From the NCBI RefSeq assembly GCF_901875635.1, contig NZ_CABFMN010000013.1, positions 1-10,818 of the forward strand: a stretch of 10,818 nucleotides of DNA, given 5' to 3'. This DNA comes from Xylophilus ampelinus. Lineage in GTDB: Bacteria > Pseudomonadota > Gammaproteobacteria > Burkholderiales > Burkholderiaceae_C. Below, one piece after another: positions 1 through 6,829 of the stretch; position 1 is the stretch's first letter, and each line of letters begins with the position of its first letter. Below the pieces are notes generated by a model. It was given only the letters and a program-made list of their open reading frames with translations. It had not been told where the DNA came from and did not search any database. The translations under genes were made by a program, and so were the position numbers.

Positions 1-1596
1 GGGGCGGGCCGCGGCCTTGGCCTTGGGCCGCGCGTACCAGGCGGCCAACGCCAGCGCCGCGCCCAGGCCCACGCACACCAGGTCGAGCCCCGCCACCGGC
101 CACAGCCCGGCCGGCAGCGTCACGGCCAGGCTCGAACCCGGCGTCGCCACGGCGTTCACGAGCGGCACGCCGGCGAAGAGCAGCGCACCCACGCCGAGCT
201 GGAGCTGCCACATGCGCCGCGTGGGCCGCAGCAGGCCCAGCACCGCGGCCACGGCCCAGGCGATGAAGAAGCACTGGATCTCCACCGCCGGCCGCTGCGT
301 GATGCCCACCGGCACCAGGCGATTCGCCCACAGGAAGCTCGCAAAGGCGATGGGCAGGCCTGCGATGGCGGCGACGTTGAGCCCGTCGACCAGCCGCAAC
401 CCGAGGCCGACGCGCCCACCGTGCTTGAGCACCTTGGCGTACTTCTGCCGCTCCTTCACGGCCCACAGCAGCAGGCCGGTGGCCACCATCACGCAGCCCG
501 CGAGCCCCGAGAGGAAGAACAGGCCGCGCAACAGCGGATTGGAGAAGCGCGCGATGTGCAGGCCGTAGAGCACGCCGCGCGTCTCCAGCGCGGCCTGGGG
601 CGCCTGGTCGAGCGTGGAGGCGATGCGTTCGCCGGTGACGGCGTCGAAGCGCACCGTGGGCTGCTCGGACGACAGGTCCATGCCTTCCCTGCGCTCGAAG
701 CTCACGCTGGCGTTGGCGTCGTTGGGCAGGTTGACCACCACGCGGCCCACCGCAGCGCCCTGCCACTGCGCACTGGCCTGCGCCATCAGGGGCGCGAAGT
801 CCACCATGGCGGCGCGCTGCCCCGCCGCCTTGACGTCACGGCCCTGCACCGCGTTGAAGACCTCGCCGAACATCGCCTGCTGGCCGCCATGGTCCTTGTA
901 CGCGGCCTGGCCGGCCCAGGGCATGTACATGAACATCAGCGTCACCAGCCCGGTGTACGTGATCATGAGGTGGTAGGGCAGCGCCAGCACCGCGGTCGCG
1001 TTGTGCGCATCGAGCCACGAGCGCTGGCCCTTCTTCGGCCGGAAGGTGAAGAAGTCCTTGAAGATGCGCTTGTGCGTGACGATGCCGCTGACGATTGCCG
1101 TGAGCATGAACATGGCGCAGAAGCCCACGATCCAGCGCGCCCACAACGCGGGCATGTAGTGCAGGTCGAAGTGCAGGCGGTAGAAGAACTCGCCGCCGCG
1201 CGTCTCGCGCGCATCGGCCAGCGGCTGGCCGCTGGCCGGGTCCAGCGTGGCGTTGAGGAAGCGGCGGCGCGGCGGCTTCTGCCCCGGCTCGGTCTTGGGC
1301 GGCGGCGCCTGCCAGAACATGCGTACGCCGGGCTCGCGCTCGGTGGGCAGGGTGATGAACCAGCGCTCGGCCTGCGCACCGTGCGCCTGCAGATGCGCGA
1401 TCGCGTGCCGCAGCGACTGTTCGGGCGACACCTGATGGCGCGCGGCGGCATGCAGCTCGGGCTTGGCCCAGAAGGTGATCTCGCTGCGGAAGTAGGCGGC
1501 CGTGCCGCCGGCGAACACCAGGAACAGCACCCAGCCGACCAGCAGGCCCGACCAGGTGTGCAGCCACGCCATCGACTGGCGGAAGCCTTCTTTCAC
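1..1596 (-). CDS. PepSY-associated TM helix protein, putative periplasmic siderophore-iron reductase (3' end outside window)
   Basis: An uninterrupted minus-strand frame gives 532 codons from a GTG at 1596-1594 to the left edge, with no stop reached. TM1 follows an LHTW motif (His13; about residues 11-36). A large periplasmic segment follows, then an RLHFDLHY motif (His142, His146), TM2 ending in a THKRIF motif (His175), a DAHN motif (His198), and TM3 with PYHLMI (His209). A second periplasmic segment leads to YGLHIARF (His347) and further TM helices. This spaced-histidine, multi-helix layout is typical of the PepSY_TM family, which includes FpvG of the pyoverdine system and FoxB of ferrioxamine use. 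Those members are implicated in reducing siderophore-bound Fe(III) in the periplasm. The GTG start overlaps the DUF3649 stop as GTGA, so translation is probably coupled. Family assignment is firm; the reductase role is inference. Relatives are about 500-560 residues, so little is likely missing. Confidence 0.88.
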   Translation of the reverse strand, partial: MKEGFRQSMAWLHTWSGLLVGWVLFLVFAGGTAAYFRSEITFWAKPELHAAARHQVSPEQSLRHAIAHLQAHGAQAERWFITLPTEREPGVRMFWQAPPPKTEPGQKPPRRRFLNATLDPASGQPLADARETRGGEFFYRLHFDLHYMPALWARWIVGFCAMFMLTAIVSGIVTHKRIFKDFFTFRPKKGQRSWLDAHNATAVLALPYHLMITYTGLVTLMFMYMPWAGQAAYKDHGGQQAMFGEVFNAVQGRDVKAAGQRAAMVDFAPLMAQASAQWQGAAVGRVVVNLPNDANASVSFERREGMDLSSEQPTVRFDAVTGERIASTLDQAPQAALETRGVLYGLHIARFSNPLLRGLFFLSGLAGCVMVATGLLLWAVKERQKYAKVLKHGGRVGLGLRLVDGLNVAAIAGLPIAFASFLWANRLVPVGITQRPAVEIQCFFIAWAVAAVLGLLRPTRRMWQLQLGVGALLFAGVPLVNAVATPGSSLAVTLPAGLWPVAGLDLVCVGLGAALALAAWYARPKAKAAARP

Positions 1597-1961
1597 GCGA
1601 AACCTCCGCGCAGCCAGATCAGCGCACCGAGCACGCCGGAGGCAACCAAGATGCCACCCCACGCGCGCCAGGCGCTGCGGGTGGCGAAGACGAACATCAC
1701 GGCCACGACGTAGACCACGAAGGCTGCGAGCGTGGCCCAGACCGTGGTCGACGCGCGCGTGCCGGGCAGCCAGAGCGCGAGCACCGCCGACGCCAGCGCA
1801 GCCACGCCGTAGCCACCCAAAATGGCCGCGAGCGCGCGCGACGCCACCGCCAGCCGATACCGCAGCGCGGCGTTGCCGGCAAAGGGCAGCCAGCGGTGGC
1901 GCACCGGCGCCTCCGCGCTCGCGGTGTCCTCGCCGGGTGTCGCGGTGCGCGCGGTCTTCAC
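1593..1961 (-). CDS. DUF3649 small inner-membrane protein of iron-uptake operon
   Basis: This 122-residue protein has a hydrophilic N-terminal segment of about 27 residues followed by three predicted membrane helices (roughly residues 36-62, 70-92 and 97-115), ending in LRGGFA. The RYRLAVASRALAAILGGYG region and the short three-helix layout fit the DUF3649 family, often annotated as 'iron transporter'. The molecular function is unknown. The family recurrently sits between a DUF4198 protein and a PepSY membrane protein next to TonB-dependent receptors, exactly as here, so it may be an accessory of the PepSY protein. The start is the GTG at 1961-1959, which overlaps the DUF4198 stop (GTGA). Its own stop overlaps the PepSY start the same way. 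The frame stays open further upstream, but that part only shadows the DUF4198 gene. Confidence 0.8.
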   Translation of the reverse strand: MKTARTATPGEDTASAEAPVRHRWLPFAGNAALRYRLAVASRALAAILGGYGVAALASAVLALWLPGTRASTTVWATLAAFVVYVVAVMFVFATRSAWRAWGGILVASGVLGALIWLRGGFA

Positions 1962-2578
1962 TTGACGATGAAGCTCAGCGTGGCGACGTGGCGCGTCTGC
2001 GTGTAGCGCTTGCCGTCCCATTCGCCACCGGCGTCCTTGTCGGTGTGGTTCACCTCGACCACGTACTGGCCGGGCCAGGGTGTGGGCAGCGTGACCTGGC
2101 CGGCCTTGTCGGTCCGCAGGCTCTTCTCCCACTTGGGCGGGCCGAAGACCACCACCTTGGCCTCGGGCAGGGGCTTGCCGTCGAGCTGCAGCGTGAAGGT
2201 GCTGCTGCCGGCGGCGATGGGCACCAGCTCCAGCGGCAGGCGCGCGACCGTCTCGGTGCGGCCCGTGCGCGCCTGGTAGAGGCTGGCCACGCCCTTGTCG
2301 TTGACGTAGGCGCCGACCAGTCGCGCGTCGCCGCTGGCACCGGCCTTGACGGCGAAGTGGTCGTTGGCCCGCGTGGCCGGGCTGCGCGTGCCGTCGGCCG
2401 CCACCGCGGCCGGTGCACTCACCAGCTTCAGATGGCCGGCCTCGGTCTCGCGCAGGTCGTCGGCCCATTCGCCGAAGTAGGCCTTGGCCTCGCCGCCCGA
2501 GGCGGGCTCCAGCCAGACGAAGTGGGCATGGGCCGCGCCGCCGAGGGCGAGCGCGAGAAGCAGCAGGGTCTTTTTCAT
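1958..2578 (-). CDS. DUF4198 periplasmic protein of siderophore-receptor operon
   Basis: This is a 206-residue exported protein. The N-terminus is a classical Sec signal peptide (MKKTLLLL, hydrophobic core, AHA cleavage site at about 18/19). Cleavage would leave a mature protein beginning HFVWLEP. The C-terminal half contains beta-rich segments (LDGKPLPEAKVVVFGPP, then WPGQYVVEV and a final SFIV) of the kind seen in DUF4198, an Ig-like or transthyretin-like fold found in metal-transport operons. It presumably acts in the periplasm. The ATG at 2578 has a strong AAGGAG Shine-Dalgarno 9 nt upstream, in a 62-bp gap after the receptor gene with no convincing terminator, so co-transcription with the receptor is likely. 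Its stop overlaps the start of the DUF3649 gene. The role in iron handling is inferred from context only. Confidence 0.82.
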   Translation of the reverse strand: MKKTLLLLALALGGAAHAHFVWLEPASGGEAKAYFGEWADDLRETEAGHLKLVSAPAAVAADGTRSPATRANDHFAVKAGASGDARLVGAYVNDKGVASLYQARTGRTETVARLPLELVPIAAGSSTFTLQLDGKPLPEAKVVVFGPPKWEKSLRTDKAGQVTLPTPWPGQYVVEVNHTDKDAGGEWDGKRYTQTRHVATLSFIVK

Positions 2579-2587
2579 GGTCGATGG

Positions 2588-2593
2588 CTCCTT
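2588..2593 (-). promoter_or_regulatory. Shine-Dalgarno of the DUF4198 gene
   Basis: The minus strand reads AAGGAG, 9 nt before the ATG at 2578. It is the strongest ribosome-binding site in the window and fixes this start. The rest of the 62-bp gap (2579-2640) shows no hairpin followed by a U-tract, so I see no terminator between the receptor and this gene. Confidence 0.8.
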
Positions 2594-2640
2594 GGATGAA
2601 AGTGGATGGACGAGGACTGCGGTGGGCGTGACCCGACGCG

Positions 2641-5106
2641 TCAGAACGTGGCCTTGAGCGTCACGCGCGCATTGCGCGGGGCGCCGTAGTAGCTGGCCGA
2701 GGTGCTGGTGTAGTAGCGCTTGTCGAACACGTTGTTGAGCGCGAACGCCACCGAGAGCTGGCGGTTGATGCGCAGGTTCGCCATCAGGTCCAGCGTGGCG
2801 TAGCCCGGCTGCCTGAAGCGCACGGCGCTCGGTCCGACCCTGTCGGTATAGATCTCGCTCTGCCAGTTGAACCCGCCCCCGACGGTGAGGCCCTGGCCGA
2901 TGCCGGGGAACAGGTAGCTGGTGAACAGCTTGAGCGTGTTCTTCGGCACGTTGGTGTTGAGCCGCACGCCGTCGGCATCGCGCGCCACGGCATGCGTGAA
3001 GCTGGCGCCGACCTGCCAGCCGCTGCGCACTTCGCCCGCCACCTCGAACTCGTAGCCGCGCGTGCGCGTGCCTTGCGCGGCGCGGTAGGCCTGCGAGCCG
3101 TCGGGCGCGAACTGGTTGGTCAACGCCACGCCCAGGTTGTCCTGCCGGATCTCGAACACGGCTGCACTCACATTCAGCCGCTCGCCCAGCAACGCCCCCT
3201 TCACGCCCACTTCGTAGGCATCGCCCTCGAGCGGGTCGAGGTAGTCGCCGGTCGTCGCCTTGCGGGTCTGCGGCTTGAAGATGCTGGTGTAGCTGGCGTA
3301 GGCCGACCACGCGTCCGCGAAGTCGTAGACCATGCCGGCGTAGGGCGTGACGACGCCCTTCTCGGTGCGCAGGGTGGCGGTGGTGGCCCCGGTGGCATAG
3401 GTCCACAGCCTCGATTCGTCCTTCCAGTCGCTCACACGCAGGCCGCCGATGACCGACAGCCGGTCCGTGGGCCGCAGGCGCACGGTCGCGTAGGCGCCGC
3501 TCTGCGTGGTGGCCTTGCGCGTCTCGCTGATCTGCGGGTTGTAAGGCGCCGCCGGGTAGTTGCCGTTCCACAGGTAGTAGTTGGGGATGCTGGCGTTGTA
3601 GCCGGGGATGTTCCAGTTGGTGTAGCCCGGCGCGAGCTCTGTGGTGCGCGAGGCGCTCACGCCGAACACCGCCTCGTGCTGGCGCCCGAAAAGGGTGAAG
3701 GGGCCGCTGACGTAGGCGTCGAGCGCGTTCTGGACCGGCTGCGAATTCCATTGGTTGGGCCACAGCGCGAGGCCCGCGCCTGTCAGGCGATTCACGTAGC
3801 CGCGCGCGGCGTAGCCGATCACGTCGTCGTAGGAACGCTCGGCGCGGTTGAAGCTCACATGCGCCTTCCAGCCCGTGCCGAAGCGGTGGTCGAGCGACGC
3901 GAAGACCATGCGCTGGCGCTGGTGCGAGTAGGCCCAGCTCGCGGCGGCGCTGGCCGAGCGGTCCCAGCGTGCCAGGGTGCCGTCGCTGAAGAACAGGGGC
4001 AGCCCGCTGCGCGCGGTGCCGTCGTTGTCGTGCTGCTGCAGCTCGACGCCGGCCGTGAGCCGCGTGTCGCGCGACAGGTCGGCCTCGACGATGCCGTAGA
4101 AGATCTGCTTCCTGCCCTCGTAGCGGTCGATCCAGGAATTGCCCTTCTGCACGGCGGCGACGATGCGCCCGCGCACGGTGCCTGCGTCGTTGAGCGGGCC
4201 GCCGATGTCCACGTCGCCGCGCACCTGGTTCCAGCGGCCGGCGCTCAGCGAGGCCATGCCCTGGAACTGCGCGGTGGGCCGCTTGCGCACCAGGTTGATG
4301 GTGGCCGCGGGCGTGCCCACCCCGTTGAGCAGGCCGGTCGCGCCGCGCACGATCTCGACGCGGTCGTAGGGCGCGAGGTCGCCGGTCTGCGTGAGCCAGC
4401 TGCCGGTCTGCGCGATGCCGTCGATCTGGTAGTTCTCGACCGCGAAGCCGCGCGCATAGACCGCGTTCGAATCGGTGCCCGCATCGCCACTCTGGATGAA
4501 GTTCAGCCCCGGCGCCTGCCGCAGCACGTCGGACACCTGGGCCAGGCCCTGGTCGTCCATGCGGTCGCGGGTGATGATGGAGACGGACTGCGGCGTCTCG
4601 CGCAGCGTCAGGTCCAGCCGCGTGGCGCTGCTGACCATGCCGTCGGTGGTGTACGAGCCCGTGCCCTCGGTGACGGTGTCGCGCTGGCTGGTGACCTGCA
4701 CCACGCCGAGCGTGCCGAGGGTGGCCGGATCGGCCTGCGGCGCGGGCGCGGACACCGCAGCCGGCAGGGGCCGCAGCGTGTAGCTGCCGCCCGCGCCGGG
4801 CACGGCCTCCAGGCCACTGCCGGCGAGCAGCCGGCGCAAGGCCTCCACGGGCGTGAAGCTGCCCTCCAGCGCCGGCGCCTGGCGGCCGCGCACGAGCTCG
4901 GCGTCGACGCCGATCAGGAGCCCGGTGCGAGCGGCCAGTGCGTTGAGCGCCGCACCCAGCGGCTGGGCCGGCTGGCTCAACGCCACGGCGCCCCCGCCGG
5001 GCGGCGGCTGCTGCGCGTGCGCGGGCACGAGCCCCGCACCCGCGAACTGCAAAGCGATGGCGATGGCCGACAGACGACGCAGCGCACGGTGTTTCTTCTC
5101 CTGCAT
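2641..5106 (-). CDS. TonB-dependent siderophore receptor with N-terminal STN signalling domain (FpvA/FecA type)
   Basis: This outer-membrane ferri-siderophore receptor/transducer has 821 residues from the ATG at 5106. A signal peptide (residues 1-31, cleavage after PAHA) leads into an STN domain (about 41-113, ALSQPAQPLGAALNALA to GGSYTLRPLP), which contacts the FecR-type anti-sigma factor in the periplasm. A proline/alanine linker and a probable TonB box around LGVVQVTSQ (133-141) precede the plug (RETPQSVSIITRDRM, then YDRVEIVRGATGLLNGVG and INLVRKRP). A 22-strand barrel follows, ending NARVTLKATF with the C-terminal Phe typical of barrel proteins. An in-frame ATG at 5121 and a TTG at 5205 are alternatives; 5106 is preferred because GAGGG lies 8 nt upstream and the signal peptide is then of normal form. 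The ligand cannot be read from the sequence. Confidence 0.93.
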   Translation of the reverse strand: MQEKKHRALRRLSAIAIALQFAGAGLVPAHAQQPPPGGGAVALSQPAQPLGAALNALAARTGLLIGVDAELVRGRQAPALEGSFTPVEALRRLLAGSGLEAVPGAGGSYTLRPLPAAVSAPAPQADPATLGTLGVVQVTSQRDTVTEGTGSYTTDGMVSSATRLDLTLRETPQSVSIITRDRMDDQGLAQVSDVLRQAPGLNFIQSGDAGTDSNAVYARGFAVENYQIDGIAQTGSWLTQTGDLAPYDRVEIVRGATGLLNGVGTPAATINLVRKRPTAQFQGMASLSAGRWNQVRGDVDIGGPLNDAGTVRGRIVAAVQKGNSWIDRYEGRKQIFYGIVEADLSRDTRLTAGVELQQHDNDGTARSGLPLFFSDGTLARWDRSASAAASWAYSHQRQRMVFASLDHRFGTGWKAHVSFNRAERSYDDVIGYAARGYVNRLTGAGLALWPNQWNSQPVQNALDAYVSGPFTLFGRQHEAVFGVSASRTTELAPGYTNWNIPGYNASIPNYYLWNGNYPAAPYNPQISETRKATTQSGAYATVRLRPTDRLSVIGGLRVSDWKDESRLWTYATGATTATLRTEKGVVTPYAGMVYDFADAWSAYASYTSIFKPQTRKATTGDYLDPLEGDAYEVGVKGALLGERLNVSAAVFEIRQDNLGVALTNQFAPDGSQAYRAAQGTRTRGYEFEVAGEVRSGWQVGASFTHAVARDADGVRLNTNVPKNTLKLFTSYLFPGIGQGLTVGGGFNWQSEIYTDRVGPSAVRFRQPGYATLDLMANLRINRQLSVAFALNNVFDKRYYTSTSASYYGAPRNARVTLKATF

Positions 5107-5205
5107 GGTTCGAGCCCTCATGGAAAGGTCAGATTGCTTGTGACATCCATGACAAGCGGCCGCCCGTTTCGGGTAGGGCCGGGACTGCGGTTTCCGATAA
5201 AACAA
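5107..5205 (-). promoter_or_regulatory. Receptor upstream region, candidate sigma-dependent promoter
   Basis: About 99 nt separate the anti-sigma stop from the receptor start, unlike the overlapping junctions elsewhere. In FecI/FecR systems the receptor gene normally has its own promoter read by the cognate sigma factor. On the minus strand a GGAAAC element (5195-5190) resembles the GGAA-type -35 of ECF sigma factors, but I cannot pick a convincing matching -10. The element assignment is therefore tentative. A 22-nt inverted repeat lies closer to the start (5136-5157). Confidence 0.35.
5136..5157. repeat. Short inverted repeat upstream of the receptor
   Basis: GCTTGT and ACAAGC form perfect 6-bp arms around a 10-nt centre. 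The repeat ends 30 nt before the receptor ATG at 5106 and 15 nt before the alternative ATG at 5121. It could be a 5'-leader hairpin or an operator half-site pair. With only 6-bp arms, chance is a real possibility. Confidence 0.4.
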
Positions 5206-6171
5206 TCAGCGCGAGGCCGTGCCTCCCGGCGTGGCGGCGCCGCTGCGGCGCCCCACGTGCACAACCCACGGCGTGGCATGGCGCACCTCGATCGGCAGCG
5301 CCGCCGCGAGCAGCGCCAGCGCCTGGTCGCCCTGCGCCGTCGGCAGCACGCCCGTGAAGCGCAGGCCGGCCAGCGCGGACTCGTCCGCCCACAGCAGGCC
5401 GGGGCGGTAACGCGCCAGTTCGCGCAGCACCTGGGCAACCGGCGCGTCCTCGAACACGAGGCGCCCTTGGCGCCATGCCAGCGCCTGGGGCGGCGCATCG
5501 GACATCGGGGCGGTGACGCCGTGGCCATCGAAGCGCAGTTGCCGGCCGGCCGCGACCTCCACGGGCTCGTCGCGCGCCGCACGCGGGCGCACCTGCACGC
5601 GCGATTCGGTCACGGTGACCAGCGTGTCGTGCTCGTCGCGGCGCACGGCGTAGCGCGTGCCCATCGCCTGCACGCTGCCGTCGCGGTCGATGACCACGAA
5701 AGGCTTGCCGCCCGGCGCCACCTCGACATAGACCTCGCCACGGTACAGGCGCACGCGGCGGGCGTCGCCCGCCAGGTCGATGTCGACGGCCGTGCCGCCG
5801 TCGAGCGTGACGCGGCTACCGTCGGCCAGGGCGAGCTGGCGCACCTCGCCGGCGGCGGTGCGCTCCTGCGCCGTCCAGGCACGCCAGGGCAGCAGGCGCC
5901 ACGATGCGCCGGCCACCAGCAGCACCAGCGCCAGGCTGCCGGCGGCGGCCATGCGGCGGCGGCCGGACCGTGCGGCCGGACGCGGCACGGGCGTGTCGGC
6001 GCCGATGGCGCCCCAGAGGCGGCGCATCTCCTCGAGCGCGCGGGCGTGGCGCGTGTCCCGGGCGGCCCAGTCGGCGCAGTCGCGCTGCAGCGCGGCGTCG
6101 GCCGGCGCTTCGTCCAGGCGCACGACCCAGTTCGCCGCCTGCTCGCGGATCGCCAGGGACGCCGCGCTCAC
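5206..6171 (-). CDS. FecR-family anti-sigma factor / transmembrane signal transducer
   Basis: This 321-residue inner-membrane regulator has three parts. Residues 7-56 form the cytosolic DUF4880-type domain that binds the sigma factor, with the spaced aromatic/His pattern AANW...DCADW...DTRHARALEEMRRLW. A hydrophobic segment (about 74-91) follows the arginine run GRRR (70-73). The periplasmic FecR domain comes next (about 103-200; EVRQLALADGSRVTLDGG, RLYRGEVYVEV, FVVIDRDGSVQAMGTRYAV). A C-terminal STN-like region (about 240-310; LVFEDAPVAQVLRELARY) would receive the signal from the receptor STN domain. The GTG start at 6171 overlaps the sigma-factor stop as GTGA, so the two are translationally coupled. 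The frame stays open upstream to 7032, but that part is antisense to the sigma gene and macA. The pairing with the adjacent receptor is inferred from gene order. Confidence 0.92.
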   Translation of the reverse strand: MSAASLAIREQAANWVVRLDEAPADAALQRDCADWAARDTRHARALEEMRRLWGAIGADTPVPRPAARSGRRRMAAAGSLALVLLVAGASWRLLPWRAWTAQERTAAGEVRQLALADGSRVTLDGGTAVDIDLAGDARRVRLYRGEVYVEVAPGGKPFVVIDRDGSVQAMGTRYAVRRDEHDTLVTVTESRVQVRPRAARDEPVEVAAGRQLRFDGHGVTAPMSDAPPQALAWRQGRLVFEDAPVAQVLRELARYRPGLLWADESALAGLRFTGVLPTAQGDQALALLAAALPIEVRHATPWVVHVGRRSGAATPGGTASR

Positions 6172-6683
6172 GAGGCGGCCGCCCCGTCGGGGAAAAGCCG
6201 CGCGTGGCAATGCAGCAGCACCTTGGCCAGGTACTGCTTCACGCGCGTTTCCGACACGCCCAGGTGCGCAGCGATCTCGCGGTAGCCGTGGCCCTCCACG
6301 CGGGCCATGAGGAAGGCGGTGCGGCTGCGCTCGTCGAGTTCGTGCGTGAGCAGCGCCACCACCTGCCCGACCAGCTGGCGCGCGCCGGCCTCGTCCTCGG
6401 CGCTGCGGGCCGTGTCGTGCTGCGCCACCAGCGCCACGGTGCGAAGGATCTCGGCTTCCAGCGTCGCGCGGCGGAAGCGGTTGATCATCAGCCGGCTGGC
6501 GACCACCTGCAGGAAGGCGCGCGGCTGGCGCAGCACCGGCATCACCGGCTGCTCGAGGATGTTGACGAAGGTGTCCTGCGTCAGGTCGGCGGCGGCGGCG
6601 CCGCTTTCGACCCGGCGCGCCAGCCAGCCGCGCAGCCAGCCGTGGTGCTCGGTGTAGAGGTGGGCGACTTCCGGGTTCGACAT
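6168..6683 (-). CDS. FecI-type ECF RNA polymerase sigma factor
   Basis: This is a 171-residue iron-starvation ECF sigma factor. The start HLYTEHHGWLRGWLARR (8-24) is the FecI hallmark. Region 2 includes DLTQDTFVNIL (33-43) and RAFLQVVASRLMINRFRR (55-72). Region 4 (about 109-160) holds the helix-turn-helix GYREIAAHLGVSETRVKQYL (133-152). It directs RNA polymerase to the promoter of the receptor operon when released or activated by the FecR-type partner encoded downstream. The ATG at 6683 matches the family N-terminus, but the preceding bases (GCCGCCCATCCACC) contain no Shine-Dalgarno. A Fur box lies 41-59 nt upstream, so transcription is likely iron-repressed. Length is normal for the family. 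Confidence 0.93.
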   Translation of the reverse strand: MSNPEVAHLYTEHHGWLRGWLARRVESGAAAADLTQDTFVNILEQPVMPVLRQPRAFLQVVASRLMINRFRRATLEAEILRTVALVAQHDTARSAEDEAGARQLVGQVVALLTHELDERSRTAFLMARVEGHGYREIAAHLGVSETRVKQYLAKVLLHCHARLFPDGAAAS

Positions 6684-6723
6684 GGTGGATGGGCGGCAGA
6701 GAAGGTGCAGCGGCGTGCATCTT

Positions 6724-6742
6724 ATTGAGAATCACTCTCATT
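6724..6742. promoter_or_regulatory. Fur box upstream of the sigma-factor gene
   Basis: The minus strand reads AATGAGAGTGATTCTCAAT, an almost perfect dyad (AATGAGA / TCTCAAT arms) closely matching the AATGAGAATGATTCTCATT form of the Fur consensus. It lies 41-59 nt before the sigma-factor ATG, and its edge overlaps a good -10-like TACAAT (6745-6740, minus strand). I could not find a matching -35 hexamer. It lies about 88 nt before the macA start, so it might also affect the divergent pump operon. It is the most AT-rich patch in the intergenic region. Binding is inferred from the match. Confidence 0.85.
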
Positions 6743-6758
6743 GTAGGGCTTGCCTCGT

Positions 6759-6780
6759 CCCCGGCCGTGGATGGCCGGGG
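6759..6780. repeat. Perfect GC-rich inverted repeat in the divergent intergenic region
   Basis: CCCCGGCC and GGCCGGGG form a perfect 8-bp stem around a 6-nt loop (GTGGAT), midway between the Fur box and the macA start. Read toward macA it is followed by CTTTCCCCCTA, which is not a proper U-tract. No plus-strand gene ends upstream, so it is not an obvious terminator. It may be an operator, a leader hairpin or a boundary between the divergent promoters. Confidence 0.6.
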
Positions 6781-6829
6781 CTTTCCCCCTACCCGATTCG
6801 CCGGCCCGAACGTCATGAGGGCATGAACC

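Noticed and set aside
421..1713. A 430-codon plus-strand frame opposite the PepSY gene, and overlapping frames up to 2599
   Set aside because: They are shadows of the PepSY, DUF3649 and DUF4198 genes, which have signal peptides and membrane helices in the other frame.
5107..5205. Receptor start at the TTG at 5205 or ATG at 5121
   Set aside because: The TTG lies directly against the anti-sigma stop and would bury the signal peptide behind a basic, Cys-containing tail; the ATG at 5121 has no SD, whereas 5106 does.
2992..6285. A 1097-codon open frame on the plus strand across the receptor and anti-sigma genes
   Set aside because: It is antisense to two clearly recognisable genes; its translation is His/Arg/Ala/Gly-rich with no family features, the usual product of high GC and third-position bias.
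6759..6790. Rho-independent terminator at the GC palindrome
   Set aside because: The stem is strong, but it is followed by CTTTCCCCC rather than a U-tract, and no gene ends upstream on that strand.
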